Part shown: in pieces, positions 1 to 6,785 of the stretch
Position numbering within the stretch: the first letter of the stretch is position 1
Layout of the letters: each line of letters opens with the position of its first letter
Assembly (NCBI GenBank): GCA_030528815.1
Contig: JAUMYE010000013.1
Location: 1-15,987 of the forward strand
Length of the DNA stretch: 15,987 nt
Origin: Candidatus Saccharimonadota bacterium
GTDB taxonomy: Bacteria > Patescibacteriota > Saccharimonadia > Saccharimonadales > Saccharimonadaceae
Direction: 5' to 3'
Position numbers and translations under genes: made by a program
Notes under the pieces: model-generated
The model's input: only the letters and a program-made list of their open reading frames with translations
Told to the model about the DNA's origin: nothing
Database searches by the model: none

Positions 1-1829
1 TAAATCATGACACGAGCATTAAGTTCGACATCCACGCTTGGTATATATACCTCTACGCCAACTTCACGAGACTGAGAAATTGTAATCGTCAAATCTAGAT
101 CTGTTCCTTTTGGCAAATCATGAGGTAGCTTACTGCCGTCTATCAAAACATTTGTAATAATTTTATTACTACGCGGCTCTACATAATCACCTTCGTAGAC
201 TTCGATCGGCAACTCATTGTCACCATTTTTATGAAGCGGACGAATCGTGGTATAGCTCTTTGTATTTTCGAGCGGAAGGATATCTCCTCTAGCAAAATAT
301 TCGTCGCACGCTTCCACGAAATCACCCGAGCTAGTCTTCTTTCCATAAATAACACCAATGCCGTGCGGAATCGGTACACCCCTGACTGTAAGACCATGCG
401 TAATAGTAAAATTGTCTGGATAGATAGGAACATTATTGCCGTTTACATCAGTCAAGTATATCCAGAAGCGATTAGCCTTACCCGGAGCAATAATTAACGA
501 ATCGTAGAACGAACCATTCTTTTTGACTGTAATTGTAGTACTGTTATAGTTACCGTCTTCAGAATTAATACGCACATAATACTCACCTTGAGGAAGACCA
601 GTAATTGTACCCGTAAGCACCTCACTGTCATTTGACGTCATAGCTTCATAGTTTAGCTCGACACGATATGCCTCATTGCTATTATTTGTATATTCTTCTA
701 CTACTATATCTTCTGAGACGCGTTGTCCAAGACCATAAATACAAGCACCGCGCGCAACAATTGTTAGCGGATCAATTGAAGTTTCTAACTCAATTCGCAT
801 TTCTTCAGACAAACGCTCTCTTAGATACGGAATCTGCGTTGGGCCACCAACGAGAATAATCTTAGAGACAGAACCAGCCTTAATTGAAGATTTTTCTATT
901 ACCTCTTTCGCAATCTCTATCGTCTTATCAATAATCGGCTTAATAATAGAATTAAAACGAGCTCTATCAAGAGTCAAAGAAGCATATATTTCTTCACCCG
1001 AATCATCTTCGCCGATATTATCAACTTCGATACTAACCTCGTTGCTACCCGTAAGCATCTTTTTAGCATCTTCTGCAATTACCTTTAGTTTTTCATCAAC
1101 GACTTTACTAAAACTCTTAATCTTATACCTGGAAAGCAATTCAGGTTTAATAACTTCATCAACAATAGCGGCATCTATATCTTTGCCGCCCAAAAAGTTA
1201 TTACCACCATGTTCAATTACTTTCAACATTCCGTCAGTAGAAGAAATGAGCGCAACATCAAATGTACCGCCACCAAAATCGTAGACTAGCCAGTTTGCAT
1301 CTATAGAACGATTAAAGCCATAGGCCATTGCAGCAGCAATCGGCTCCTGAAGAAGCGTAACCTGCTCAAAGCCAGCAAGATTTCCGGCGCGTACAGTCGC
1401 CTCATTCTGAACAGAATCAAAATACGCCGGAACCGTAATAATCGCTGATTTCAGATTAATATCAGGATTATTACGCAACGCGTCATCCCTTAAGGTTTTT
1501 AATATTTCAGCGGAAATCTCTTCTGGGAGCATTTTTTTACCAGCATACGAAAAACCAACTTTTTCCCCAGTTCCCATCAAGCGTTTTACTTCGCGCTTAA
1601 CATTATCTATATCTTCTTCACGAAAAGAGGCAATTTTCTTTAAGGCATGCTTGCCGACAATCTTATTCCCAAGTTTATCGTAGCCAAATACAGAAGGCGT
1701 AAACTCATCGCTGAGGCTATTTTTTATAATTTCCACGTTGCCACTAGGGCAAATTGCAATTTCGGAATTCGTTGTTCCAAGATCAATTCCAACCCTAATA
1801 ACACTGTTATCTATATTATTTTTCGCCAT
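1..1829 (-). CDS. Hsp70 (DnaK-family) chaperone with inserted beta-rich domain, partial
   Basis: ATP-dependent protein chaperone, cytoplasmic or held near the membrane. The frame starts at ATG 1829 and is open for 609 codons to the window edge, so the C-terminus is missing. The ATPase domain spans about residues 10-372: phosphate-1 loop IDLGTTNS (15-22), QEPIAAAMAYG (161-171), phosphate-2 DFGGGTFD (184-191) and adenosine motif ILVGGPTQIP (325-334). A canonical DnaK would enter the substrate-binding beta domain straight after this. Here about 100 residues (roughly 380-480), rich in beta-type and Gly/Asn/Thr sequence (for example GLPQGEYYVR, 411-420), intervene before substrate-domain-like sequence (IPHGIGVIYG at 487-496, RGDILPLENT at 514-523). 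A GAGGG ribosome site lies 8 bases before the ATG, inside the upstream gene, whose last 14 bases overlap this start. Hsp70 identity is sure; the insert's function is unknown. It is not the plain housekeeping DnaK layout, so no symbol is given. Confidence 0.93.
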   Translation of the reverse strand, partial: MAKNNIDNSVIRVGIDLGTTNSEIAICPSGNVEIIKNSLSDEFTPSVFGYDKLGNKIVGKHALKKIASFREEDIDNVKREVKRLMGTGEKVGFSYAGKKMLPEEISAEILKTLRDDALRNNPDINLKSAIITVPAYFDSVQNEATVRAGNLAGFEQVTLLQEPIAAAMAYGFNRSIDANWLVYDFGGGTFDVALISSTDGMLKVIEHGGNNFLGGKDIDAAIVDEVIKPELLSRYKIKSFSKVVDEKLKVIAEDAKKMLTGSNEVSIEVDNIGEDDSGEEIYASLTLDRARFNSIIKPIIDKTIEIAKEVIEKSSIKAGSVSKIILVGGPTQIPYLRERLSEEMRIELETSIDPLTIVARGACIYGLGQRVSEDIVVEEYTNNSNEAYRVELNYEAMTSNDSEVLTGTITGLPQGEYYVRINSEDGNYNSTTITVKKNGSFYDSLIIAPGKANRFWIYLTDVNGNNVPIYPDNFTITHGLTVRGVPIPHGIGVIYGKKTSSGDFVEACDEYFARGDILPLENTKSYTTIRPLHKNGDNELPIEVYEGDYVEPRSNKIITNVLIDGSKLPHDLPKGTDLDLTITISQSREVGVEVYIPSVDVELNARVMI

Positions 1830-2313
1830 CTTTTTTACCCTCTTTTACTTCTTCGCCTTTTTTGCCTCTTGCTACAATAACTACAGCTCTCTTGCATAGT
1901 GTTTTATCCATGAAGACCGCCGGCGATTCCGTCTCTTTTACGTAGTCCCTATCGGATTCAGGATCTTCTTCGCAGGCAATCACATCAACATTCATACCTT
2001 CATTAAAAGTTCTACCCGTATAGTCTTCAGCTACCGCTTCATAATTATTTAAAAATGCTTCAAACTGCCTTGCGACATTCTCCAACCTTCTCTTATCCTT
2101 CGAATCAATCGTTCCGCTCATTCTCTCAATATGCTTTTTGAGTCTCCAGTGAGATATTGCTAGATTAATAATTTCATCTTGATCTACCCCCATAGCATTG
2201 CGTTCGGCAGAAATTGTTCTGTCGATTTTATCAAGTTTCATGTAAGTCAAAAAAATTGCCACCACGAATGACAATATTGAAATTAAAAGAATTATTATTC
2301 CTATTATTTCCAT
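1816..2313 (-). CDS. Single-pass membrane protein with GrpE-like C-terminal region
   Basis: A 165-residue protein directly upstream of, and overlapping by 14 bases, the Hsp70 gene. Residues 3-24 form one hydrophobic membrane segment (MEIIGIIILLISILSF...). Residues about 30-95 are charged and probably helical. Residues about 98-150 (YTGRTFNEGMNVDVIA ... CKRAVVIVARG) resemble the beta-wing end of GrpE, where the usual pattern is a G-x-x-F-N/D-P-x-x-H-E-A-V turn followed by strands ending in VRPA-x-V-x-V. The tail is Lys/Glu rich. The start chosen is ATG 2313, with AGAGAGG about 8 bases ahead; an upstream ATG at 2355 would lie inside the terminator hairpin. Inference: a membrane-tethered nucleotide-exchange factor or anchor for the neighbouring Hsp70. 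The GrpE likeness is by eye and moderate; the membrane segment and operon link are clear. Confidence 0.72.
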   Translation of the reverse strand: MEIIGIIILLISILSFVVAIFLTYMKLDKIDRTISAERNAMGVDQDEIINLAISHWRLKKHIERMSGTIDSKDKRRLENVARQFEAFLNNYEAVAEDYTGRTFNEGMNVDVIACEEDPESDRDYVKETESPAVFMDKTLCKRAVVIVARGKKGEEVKEGKKDGEK

Positions 2314-2337
2314 CCTTTTCCTCTCTGCGGCAATTAA

Positions 2338-2361
2338 TAAAAAACGACACCGCAAGGTGTC
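2338..2361 (-). terminator. Intrinsic terminator at the 3' end of the leader RNA, before the Hsp70 operon
   Basis: Hairpin GACACC-TTGC-GGTGTC (2361-2346) followed by GTTTTTTATT. It sits between the only visible promoter and the GrpE-like gene, so operon expression seems to depend on read-through. Confidence 0.7.
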
Positions 2362-2470
2362 TTAAGCCATATCACAAAAATCGGACTGTTCGCCGAACTT
2401 CTGCTATGCGGTGCCGTTTTCTTTCGGCGATGCATAGTAAAATCCGACTTTATTGATATAGCTTAAGACA
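2338..2470 (-). ncRNA. Structured leader RNA or small RNA upstream of the Hsp70 operon
   Basis: About 130 nt transcribed on the minus strand. An extended -10 (TGATATAAT, 2484-2476) places the start near 2470, exactly at the first base of a long stem. P1: 2470-2454 (UGUCUUAAGCUAUAUCA) pairs with 2374-2358 in 17 continuous pairs, one of them G-U; the pairing resumes at 2447-2441 (UCGGAUU) with 2387-2381. Inside, P2 pairs 2437-2432 with 2409-2404, and the P2 loop bases 2430-2423 (UCGCCGAA) match 2397-2390 (UUCGGCGA) over 8 bases, a possible pseudoknot. It ends in a terminator (GACACC-UUGC-GGUGUC, then GUUUUUU). The last four P1 bases (GACA, 2361-2358) are also the first four of the terminator stem. 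The next gene starts 25 bases further on. It could be an attenuating leader or riboswitch, or a stand-alone small RNA. I do not recognise the family; it is not a 4.5S, 6S or tmRNA pattern. Confidence 0.68.
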
Positions 2471-2475
2471 TTTTA

Positions 2476-2484
2476 ATTATATCA
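2476..2484 (-). promoter_or_regulatory. Extended -10 promoter of structured RNA / Hsp70 operon
   Basis: TGATATAAT on the minus strand is a perfect TGn-TATAAT extended -10. No convincing -35 lies 16-18 bases upstream. The predicted start, about 2470, coincides with the foot of the P1 stem. Confidence 0.65.
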
Positions 2485-2553
2485 CGTTTCGCTCGCACGT
2501 TTTTCCACCCCACATACCAATTCAAAGAGTTATTCCTACCATATAATTCGCTG

Positions 2554-2559
2554 TATAAT
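2554..2559 (+). promoter_or_regulatory. Candidate -10 box for the DsbA-like gene
   Basis: TATAAT 27 bases before the start codon; a second TATAAT lies at 2542-2547. No good -35 is visible for either. AGGAG (2569-2573) follows, 12 bases before the ATG, a long spacing for a ribosome site. Confidence 0.45.
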
Positions 2560-2585
2560 ATTACCAATAGGAGATTTATTTATTC

Positions 2586-3305
2586 ATGGACAAGAAAACA
2601 ATTATCGCCGTTATGGCAATCGTGGCCGCCTTTGTTGGCTTGGCGGTCTTTAGTAGCATTTTTAACAAAGCCCCAGATTATAGCCAATACAAGCTAGACA
2701 AGATCCAATCTCTAGCCGACCAAATCAAGAAAGAAGATCTGAATCCAGACAGCATCTACGAAGCTAGCGAACTCACCAGTAACTTACCAGAAAAGACCAT
2801 GGGCGATCCAAAAACCGCCAAAGTCGTGCTTTACGAATATGCAGATTATGCTTGCTCGCACTGTGCCGAATGGAGCGAATACCTAGACAAGACCGTAAAA
2901 GAATCCGACGGCAAGCTCGCCGTAGTTTACCGTGGCTACCTTCTTCCAAGCTTCAAGAATAGCGTCGTAGCCGCCTCCGCCGCAACCGCTGCGCAAATGC
3001 AGGGTTACTGGCAAGAATACAAAGGCCAGCTCTTCGCCAACCAGGTTAGATGGTATAACGCTGGTGGCAACACCCTCAAAGACGAGCTCGTCTCCTACTT
3101 TGAAGCCGCATCAGATGGCAAAGGTGACACCGAAAAGTTCCTAGCAGACATGGAGTCCGAAACCGTCGCTAAGAGATTGGCTTTCGAATACAGACTCGGC
3201 AAAGAAATCGATTTAAAAGGCACGCCAACCTTCCGCCTAAACGGCGAGAATATCGAAATTACAGACCTCAAGGCAACTCTAGCCACAGAGCTCGGCAAAT
3301 ACTAA
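2586..3305 (+). CDS. Membrane-anchored DsbA-family thiol:disulfide oxidoreductase
   Basis: A 239-residue thioredoxin-fold protein. Residues 5-26 are an uncleaved-looking membrane anchor or signal, placing the domain outside the membrane. The fold begins near residue 74 (GDPKTAKVVLYEYADYAC), which resembles the Thioredoxin_4/DsbA entry GNPDAPVTIVEFSDYxCPxC. The redox motif is C90-S-H-C93, and the cis-proline loop is G-T-P-T-F with P214. The helical region between them fits the DsbA layout. CSHC differs from CPHC of E. coli DsbA; the position-2 residue tunes redox potential, so it is probably a disulfide oxidase or isomerase for exported proteins. The gene is monocistronic and ends in a terminator shared with convergent alaS. 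No DsbB-like partner is in the window. Family assignment is firm; the exact redox direction is not known. Confidence 0.9.
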   Translation: MDKKTIIAVMAIVAAFVGLAVFSSIFNKAPDYSQYKLDKIQSLADQIKKEDLNPDSIYEASELTSNLPEKTMGDPKTAKVVLYEYADYACSHCAEWSEYLDKTVKESDGKLAVVYRGYLLPSFKNSVVAASAATAAQMQGYWQEYKGQLFANQVRWYNAGGNTLKDELVSYFEAASDGKGDTEKFLADMESETVAKRLAFEYRLGKEIDLKGTPTFRLNGENIEITDLKATLATELGKY

Positions 3306-3317
3306 TCTGAACCTATA

Positions 3318-3350
3318 AAAAATACCGCCCATATCGTGAGCGGTATTTTT
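3318..3350. terminator. Bidirectional terminator between the dsbA-like gene and alaS
   Basis: An 11-bp perfect stem, AAAAATACCGC (3318-3328) with GCGGTATTTTT (3340-3350), and an 11-base loop. A/T tracts on both ends let it serve both convergent genes. Confidence 0.88.
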
Positions 3351-3352
3351 GT

Positions 3353-5227
3353 TTATTCTAAGATTGCCTTAATTCTGCGAACACCAGCAGAGCTTGCTTC
3401 TTCCTTCTGGATCTTGAAGTGGCCAAGCACACCAGTATGTTCAACGTGAGGACCACCACAAACTTCGCGAGAAGTTGGGTTATCGAAGTCGCCAATCGTG
3501 TAGACGGTTAGCTTCTCTGGATACTTATCCCAGAAGCTACCATGGGCCTTGAGCTCGTTACGAGCATATTCTTTATCATATTCAGCAAACTGGACTGGCA
3601 AATCCGCCTGAATCCATTCGTTAACCTGATCTTCGAGCTTCTGCAACTCTTCCTTCTCTAGCTTGTGATCACAAGCGAAATCTAGACGCATACGCTCTGA
3701 GGTAATATTCGAACCACGCTGATAGCTATCTGGATCAATAAGCTTCTGAATAGCTGCAAGTAGCAAGTGTGTAGCTGTATGATACTTCGTAGACATTTCA
3801 CCATGATCTTCTAGACCGCCCTTAAACATACCCTTGCTTGCAGTCTTGGAGCGATTACGCTGCTCTTCTAGAGCGGCATTAAATTCTTCACGCCAGTTCT
3901 CACTAAGCTTGATATTTTCGCGGTAAGCCTCCTCAACAGACAATTCCATTGGGAAGCCATAAGTATCCTGAAGCATGAAGATTTCTTTACCAGTTAGACC
4001 AGCTTCTTTCAGCTTGCCAAGTTCCTTAATACCACGGTTGAGTGTGCGGCGGAAAGCCTGCTCTTCTTTGGTCAAGACATTCAAAACATCATCGCGGTTC
4101 GTTAGGATACTATCTGGCAAATCTTTGTAATTCTCGGCAATAGATGGCAAGATTTCTTCGAGGAAGTTCTGCTCGATACCAAGATTCAAAGCCTTCAAAA
4201 TTGCGCGGCGGATAATGCGGCGAAGCGCATAGCCCTGTTGCTTGTTGCTTGGTACAAGACCCTGAGCAGTCAAGAGATAGGCACCGCGGAGATGGTCTGC
4301 GATAATACGCATTTCGGAAGTATTGCTTTCGTATTCCTTGCCAGAAATCTCGGTAAGCTTATCGATAATTGGCTTCAAAAGCGAAATCTGGAAGATATCG
4401 AAGGAATCAATACTTGCAGCAGTGACACGTTCTAGACCAGAACCAAAGTCGACATTCTTCTGCTCGAGCTCTTCAAAAGTACCATCTTCTTTGCGGCGAT
4501 ATTGCATGAAGACCTGGTTACCAATCTCCATAAAGCGTGCACCGTCGGAAGCTGGGTGGCTCTGACCATATTTCTCGACATCCTGTTTGTCTTCACCGAA
4601 ATCATAGAAGACCTCAGAATCTGGACCACATGGGTCGCCAATTGGCGTAGTTTCGATACCACCGCCACGAGACCACCAGTTTTCTTTATCGTTATAGAAG
4701 AAGATGCGCTCGCCCGGCTTGATACCGCGCTTGTCGCCGTTTTCTGCGGTGTCGATTTCGGCAATTTCTGCCTCGATGCCAACTTCTGCAAAGACCTTTT
4801 GCCAGATAGAAGCCGCCTCATCGTCGCGAGGAATACCGTATTTTTCTGAGCCAATAAAGCAAGTGACGTAGATTTTTTCTGGCTTTAGGCCAATTTCCTT
4901 AGTCAAGAAAGTGAAGTAGTTACGAATCTGTTCCTCTTTGAAATAATCGCCAAGAGACCAGTTACCAAGCATTTCGAAGACGGTCGAATGGCGAGGGTCG
5001 CCAATATCGTCAATATCCTGCAAGCGAAGGCATGGCTGAGAATTCGTCAAACGAGTGCCCTTATCGTGCTTTTTGCCAAGAAGATATGGCATAAGTGGCT
5101 GCATACCAGAGCCCGTAAAAAGTGTGGTTGGATCATTTTCGAGAACCAAAGCGGCTGGCGCAATCTGCGCATGGCCTTTAGATTTCATAAATTCTAGATA
5201 TTTTTGACGGACTTCACTTGCTTTCAT
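3353..5227 (-). CDS. alaS: Alanyl-tRNA synthetase, short form lacking the C-Ala domain
   Basis: Charges tRNA-Ala with alanine in the cytoplasm. It has 624 residues against about 875 in typical bacteria. The class II catalytic core is intact: DPTTLFTGSGMQP (32-44, motif 1 region), RHSTVFEMLGNWSLGDYFK (79-97, motif 2), GDPCGPDSEVFYD (197-209) and GSGLERV (262-268, motif 3). The editing domain follows with its zinc ligands H483-T-A-T-H487 and C590-GGP-H594. The protein ends about 30 residues later at AGVRRIKAILE, so the oligomerising C-Ala domain is absent. No frameshift is seen and the terminator follows at once, so this is a natural short form. Start ATG 5227 has no ribosome site, but a TGT-TAAAAT box ends exactly 7 bases before it, suggesting a leaderless mRNA. 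Confidence 0.97.
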   Translation of the reverse strand: MKASEVRQKYLEFMKSKGHAQIAPAALVLENDPTTLFTGSGMQPLMPYLLGKKHDKGTRLTNSQPCLRLQDIDDIGDPRHSTVFEMLGNWSLGDYFKEEQIRNYFTFLTKEIGLKPEKIYVTCFIGSEKYGIPRDDEAASIWQKVFAEVGIEAEIAEIDTAENGDKRGIKPGERIFFYNDKENWWSRGGGIETTPIGDPCGPDSEVFYDFGEDKQDVEKYGQSHPASDGARFMEIGNQVFMQYRRKEDGTFEELEQKNVDFGSGLERVTAASIDSFDIFQISLLKPIIDKLTEISGKEYESNTSEMRIIADHLRGAYLLTAQGLVPSNKQQGYALRRIIRRAILKALNLGIEQNFLEEILPSIAENYKDLPDSILTNRDDVLNVLTKEEQAFRRTLNRGIKELGKLKEAGLTGKEIFMLQDTYGFPMELSVEEAYRENIKLSENWREEFNAALEEQRNRSKTASKGMFKGGLEDHGEMSTKYHTATHLLLAAIQKLIDPDSYQRGSNITSERMRLDFACDHKLEKEELQKLEDQVNEWIQADLPVQFAEYDKEYARNELKAHGSFWDKYPEKLTVYTIGDFDNPTSREVCGGPHVEHTGVLGHFKIQKEEASSAGVRRIKAILE

Positions 5228-5234
5228 GTCGAAT

Positions 5235-5243
5235 ATTTTAACA
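5235..5243 (-). promoter_or_regulatory. Extended -10 of alaS giving a leaderless mRNA
   Basis: TGTTAAAAT on the minus strand (TG 5243-5242, TAAAAT 5240-5235), followed by 7 bases and the ATG at 5227. The predicted +1 is the A of the start codon. No Shine-Dalgarno is present. Confidence 0.6.
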
Positions 5244-5280
5244 TATTTTTACAGATATAGCGAATGCTCGGCACCCAAGA

Positions 5281-5302
5281 AAAACCTCCGCCGAAGCGGA
5301 GA
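5281..5302 (-). terminator. Terminator of the two-helix membrane protein gene
   Basis: Minus-strand hairpin CTCCGC-TTCG-GCGGAG (5302-5287), a stable UUCG-type tetraloop, followed by GTTTTTC. Confidence 0.82.
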
Positions 5303-5348
5303 CAAATAGTACCCAGAAAAGCAGTTTCCTTTAAAAAGATGCGAGAAA

Positions 5349-5711
5349 TTAACGATGTGTAGCTTTAGCGACGCGCTTTTTGACTGCGGCGTGTGCTTTC
5401 TGAACCTTGCGGCGATTGCGAGCAATTTCGATCAGTCTGTAAATAGCCACAAGGACAAACAGGATCGCTAGGGTATATAACATCAATTTGACATTATAGT
5501 CTCCATAGCGGGTCAGACCACGAAGGAACTCACGCTCGTTTTCGAGCTTCGTAGCATCGCCAAGCTTTGCCGCCTTATGCGCGAGGCAATACGCCATGCG
5601 ATGATCTACGATTTTGCCAGCAATCACAGACGCGAGAATTACGATTGTATAAGCAACCGATACGCGCGAAAAGATTACCTTAAAGTTCTTTATTACGCCT
5701 TTAATTTTCAT
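5349..5711 (-). CDS. Small membrane protein with two predicted transmembrane helices
   Basis: I do not recognise this family. It is 120 residues long. Hydrophobic segments lie at about 16-34 (RVSVAYTIVILASVIAGKIV) and 74-92 (VKLMLYTLAILFVLVAIYRL). Between them is a charged stretch (AAKLGDATKLENEREFLRGL), and after them a strongly basic tail (RNRRKVQKAHAAVKKRV). The basic tail suggests it is cytoplasmic, with both termini inside. ATG 5711 is chosen because GAGG lies 9 bases upstream; ATG 5717 would be only 3 bases from it, and longer frames would cross the promoter. It has its own consensus promoter and terminator, so it is a single-gene unit. No function is inferred. Confidence 0.72.
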   Translation of the reverse strand: MKIKGVIKNFKVIFSRVSVAYTIVILASVIAGKIVDHRMAYCLAHKAAKLGDATKLENEREFLRGLTRYGDYNVKLMLYTLAILFVLVAIYRLIEIARNRRKVQKAHAAVKKRVAKATHR

Positions 5712-5750
5712 ATACATACACCTCACGGTAGTTGTATGGGTACGTCTATA

Positions 5751-5779
5751 ATTATACCATATATGCTTATTTTTGTCAA
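5751..5779 (-). promoter_or_regulatory. Consensus sigma70-type promoter of the small membrane protein
   Basis: TTGACA (5779-5774), 17-base spacer, TATAAT (5756-5751) on the minus strand: a full match to both boxes. The start should be near 5744, giving a leader of about 33 bases. Confidence 0.88.
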
Positions 5780-5794
5780 TTTGAGGAGCATAAG

Positions 5795-5819
5795 AAAAGC
5801 GCACCCAAACAGGTGCGCT
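5795..5819 (-). terminator. Terminator of the small alarmone synthetase gene
   Basis: Minus-strand hairpin with GCGCACC (5818-5812) and GGTGCGC (5805-5799), 6-base loop, followed by TTTTC. It lies directly upstream of the next gene's -35 box. Confidence 0.82.
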
Positions 5820-5850
5820 CAAATCTTTAAGGTGCGGGAGTAGTTAGCAG

Positions 5851-6624
5851 TTAATCAGCTTCGGGTATCTTGTTAACACCAGAGCCAAACTCAGTATCAG
5901 CATCGTCGCCATAATTAGGCTCTTCGTCACTAACAACGACCACTCCTTGAAATGCTGCCACATAGGGCAGATTCGGATCCGAAATCCCGAAACTATTCAG
6001 CGATGTCTCACTGTTGTCTACTTCGAGATCGAATCGGTCAAGAATATCCGCATGCTTAGTAAACGAAGCGTCCAGACTCTCAGAGAGATTATCATGTGGC
6101 TTGTATCTCTTGCGGTGCTCGATTTTACTCCAAGCATCCATAAGCAAGTCACGAATCTGAATCTCGCCAGTTACAATACTTGAACGTCCTCTGGAATAGA
6201 CTTCCACTGAAACTATCAGGTGGTAGCCGCGATAGCCCGATTCTTTCGGGCTCTCAATATAGTCCTTAACCTTCACGAAGTTAATTCCTGGCGTCGCGAG
6301 CAATGCGTCTGCAATCTGATAGATCTCGTGGCGGAATACCGTAACGATACGGATACCGACAATATCATGGATATTCTGCTCGATACCGTCGATGGTTGGC
6401 TCGATGCCCTTTTTCTGGCATTTTGCCATGATTGAGCTTTCGCTCTTGATACGCGATTCCACTCTTTCTATCTGTGGATACTTGTTGGGATCATCTTCGA
6501 GCCTTCGCTTGAGCTCAAGCTCTCTTTTGAGTCCTTCAATCGCATTCAAGATTTTGTCTCGCGCAAGCTCGTATCTGAGCATTGCATACTCGAGCTGTTT
6601 ACTGCTGTTATCATTGTTTGACAA
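5851..6624 (-). CDS. Small alarmone synthetase, RelA/SpoT (p)ppGpp synthetase domain
   Basis: Predicted to transfer pyrophosphate from ATP to GDP/GTP, making (p)ppGpp, the stringent-response signal. With the TTG start at 6624 it has 257 residues. The synthetase signatures are in order: RVESRIKSESSIMAKC (54-69, the R-x-K-x-x-x-S entry), DIVGIRIV (87-94), KDYIESPKESGYRGYHL (120-136), GEIQIR (153-158) and W-S-K-I-E-H (165-170). There is no HD hydrolase or TGS/ACT domain, so it is a stand-alone synthetase. The last ~50 residues are acidic and unassigned. TTG 6624 is chosen because AGGAGG lies 8 bases ahead; the GTG at 6633 overlaps that site. The start codon lies in a 9-bp hairpin (6630-6608). 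It is monocistronic and divergent from the DJ-1-like gene. Confidence 0.9.
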   Translation of the reverse strand: MSNNDNSSKQLEYAMLRYELARDKILNAIEGLKRELELKRRLEDDPNKYPQIERVESRIKSESSIMAKCQKKGIEPTIDGIEQNIHDIVGIRIVTVFRHEIYQIADALLATPGINFVKVKDYIESPKESGYRGYHLIVSVEVYSRGRSSIVTGEIQIRDLLMDAWSKIEHRKRYKPHDNLSESLDASFTKHADILDRFDLEVDNSETSLNSFGISDPNLPYVAAFQGVVVVSDEEPNYGDDADTEFGSGVNKIPEAD

Positions 6625-6638
6625 TGACAACACCTCCT
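6608..6638 (-). promoter_or_regulatory. Ribosome site and start-codon hairpin of the alarmone synthetase gene
   Basis: AGGAGG (6638-6633) is exposed, and just after it UUGUCAUUG (6630-6622) pairs with CAAUGAUAA (6616-6608): 9 bp including one G-U, with a 5-base loop. The TTG start (6624-6622) is inside the stem. This may hold translation down. Confidence 0.55.
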
Positions 6639-6696
6639 TCTTTTGCTAAATTTCATTAAGACTGCTCCTTGCTACCGAAGCAGAAATAACCTGTAT

Positions 6697-6725
6697 ATTA
6701 TATCAGATAACGCTTATGTAGTCAA
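6697..6725 (-). promoter_or_regulatory. Promoter of the alarmone synthetase gene
   Basis: TTGACT (6725-6720), 17-base spacer, TATAAT (6702-6697) on the minus strand, with TGA before the -10 (extended). The leader to the start codon is about 65 bases. Confidence 0.85.
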
Positions 6726-6749
6726 GTGCCGATAAGGATTTTGACCTTG

Positions 6750-6755
6750 TATAAT
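6750..6755 (+). promoter_or_regulatory. -10 box of the DJ-1-like gene
   Basis: TATAAT on the plus strand, about 30 bases before ATG 6786; the -35 is poor. It is back to back with the alarmone synthetase promoter, whose -35 is 24 bases away. Confidence 0.6.
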
Positions 6756-6785
6756 AGATACAGGATAAGTACTGAAAGGGTTATT

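Noticed and set aside
2214..2456. Plus-strand frame across the structured RNA
   Set aside because: Antisense to the GrpE-like gene and the RNA; low-quality Arg/Leu/Phe-rich sequence without start signals.
2338..2470. Structured RNA as SRP 4.5S RNA, 6S RNA or tmRNA
   Set aside because: It lacks the GGAAGCAGCC-type SRP tetraloop region, is shorter than 6S and lacks its single long rod with central bubble, and has no tRNA-like end or tag frame.
4432..4854. Second minus-strand frame inside alaS (and several plus-strand frames there)
   Set aside because: Shadows of alaS, which is continuous with all motifs in its own frame.
5712..5822. Longer N-terminus for the two-helix membrane protein
   Set aside because: It would require translation from within and upstream of a perfect TTGACA-17-TATAAT promoter; ATG 5711 has a well-spaced ribosome site.
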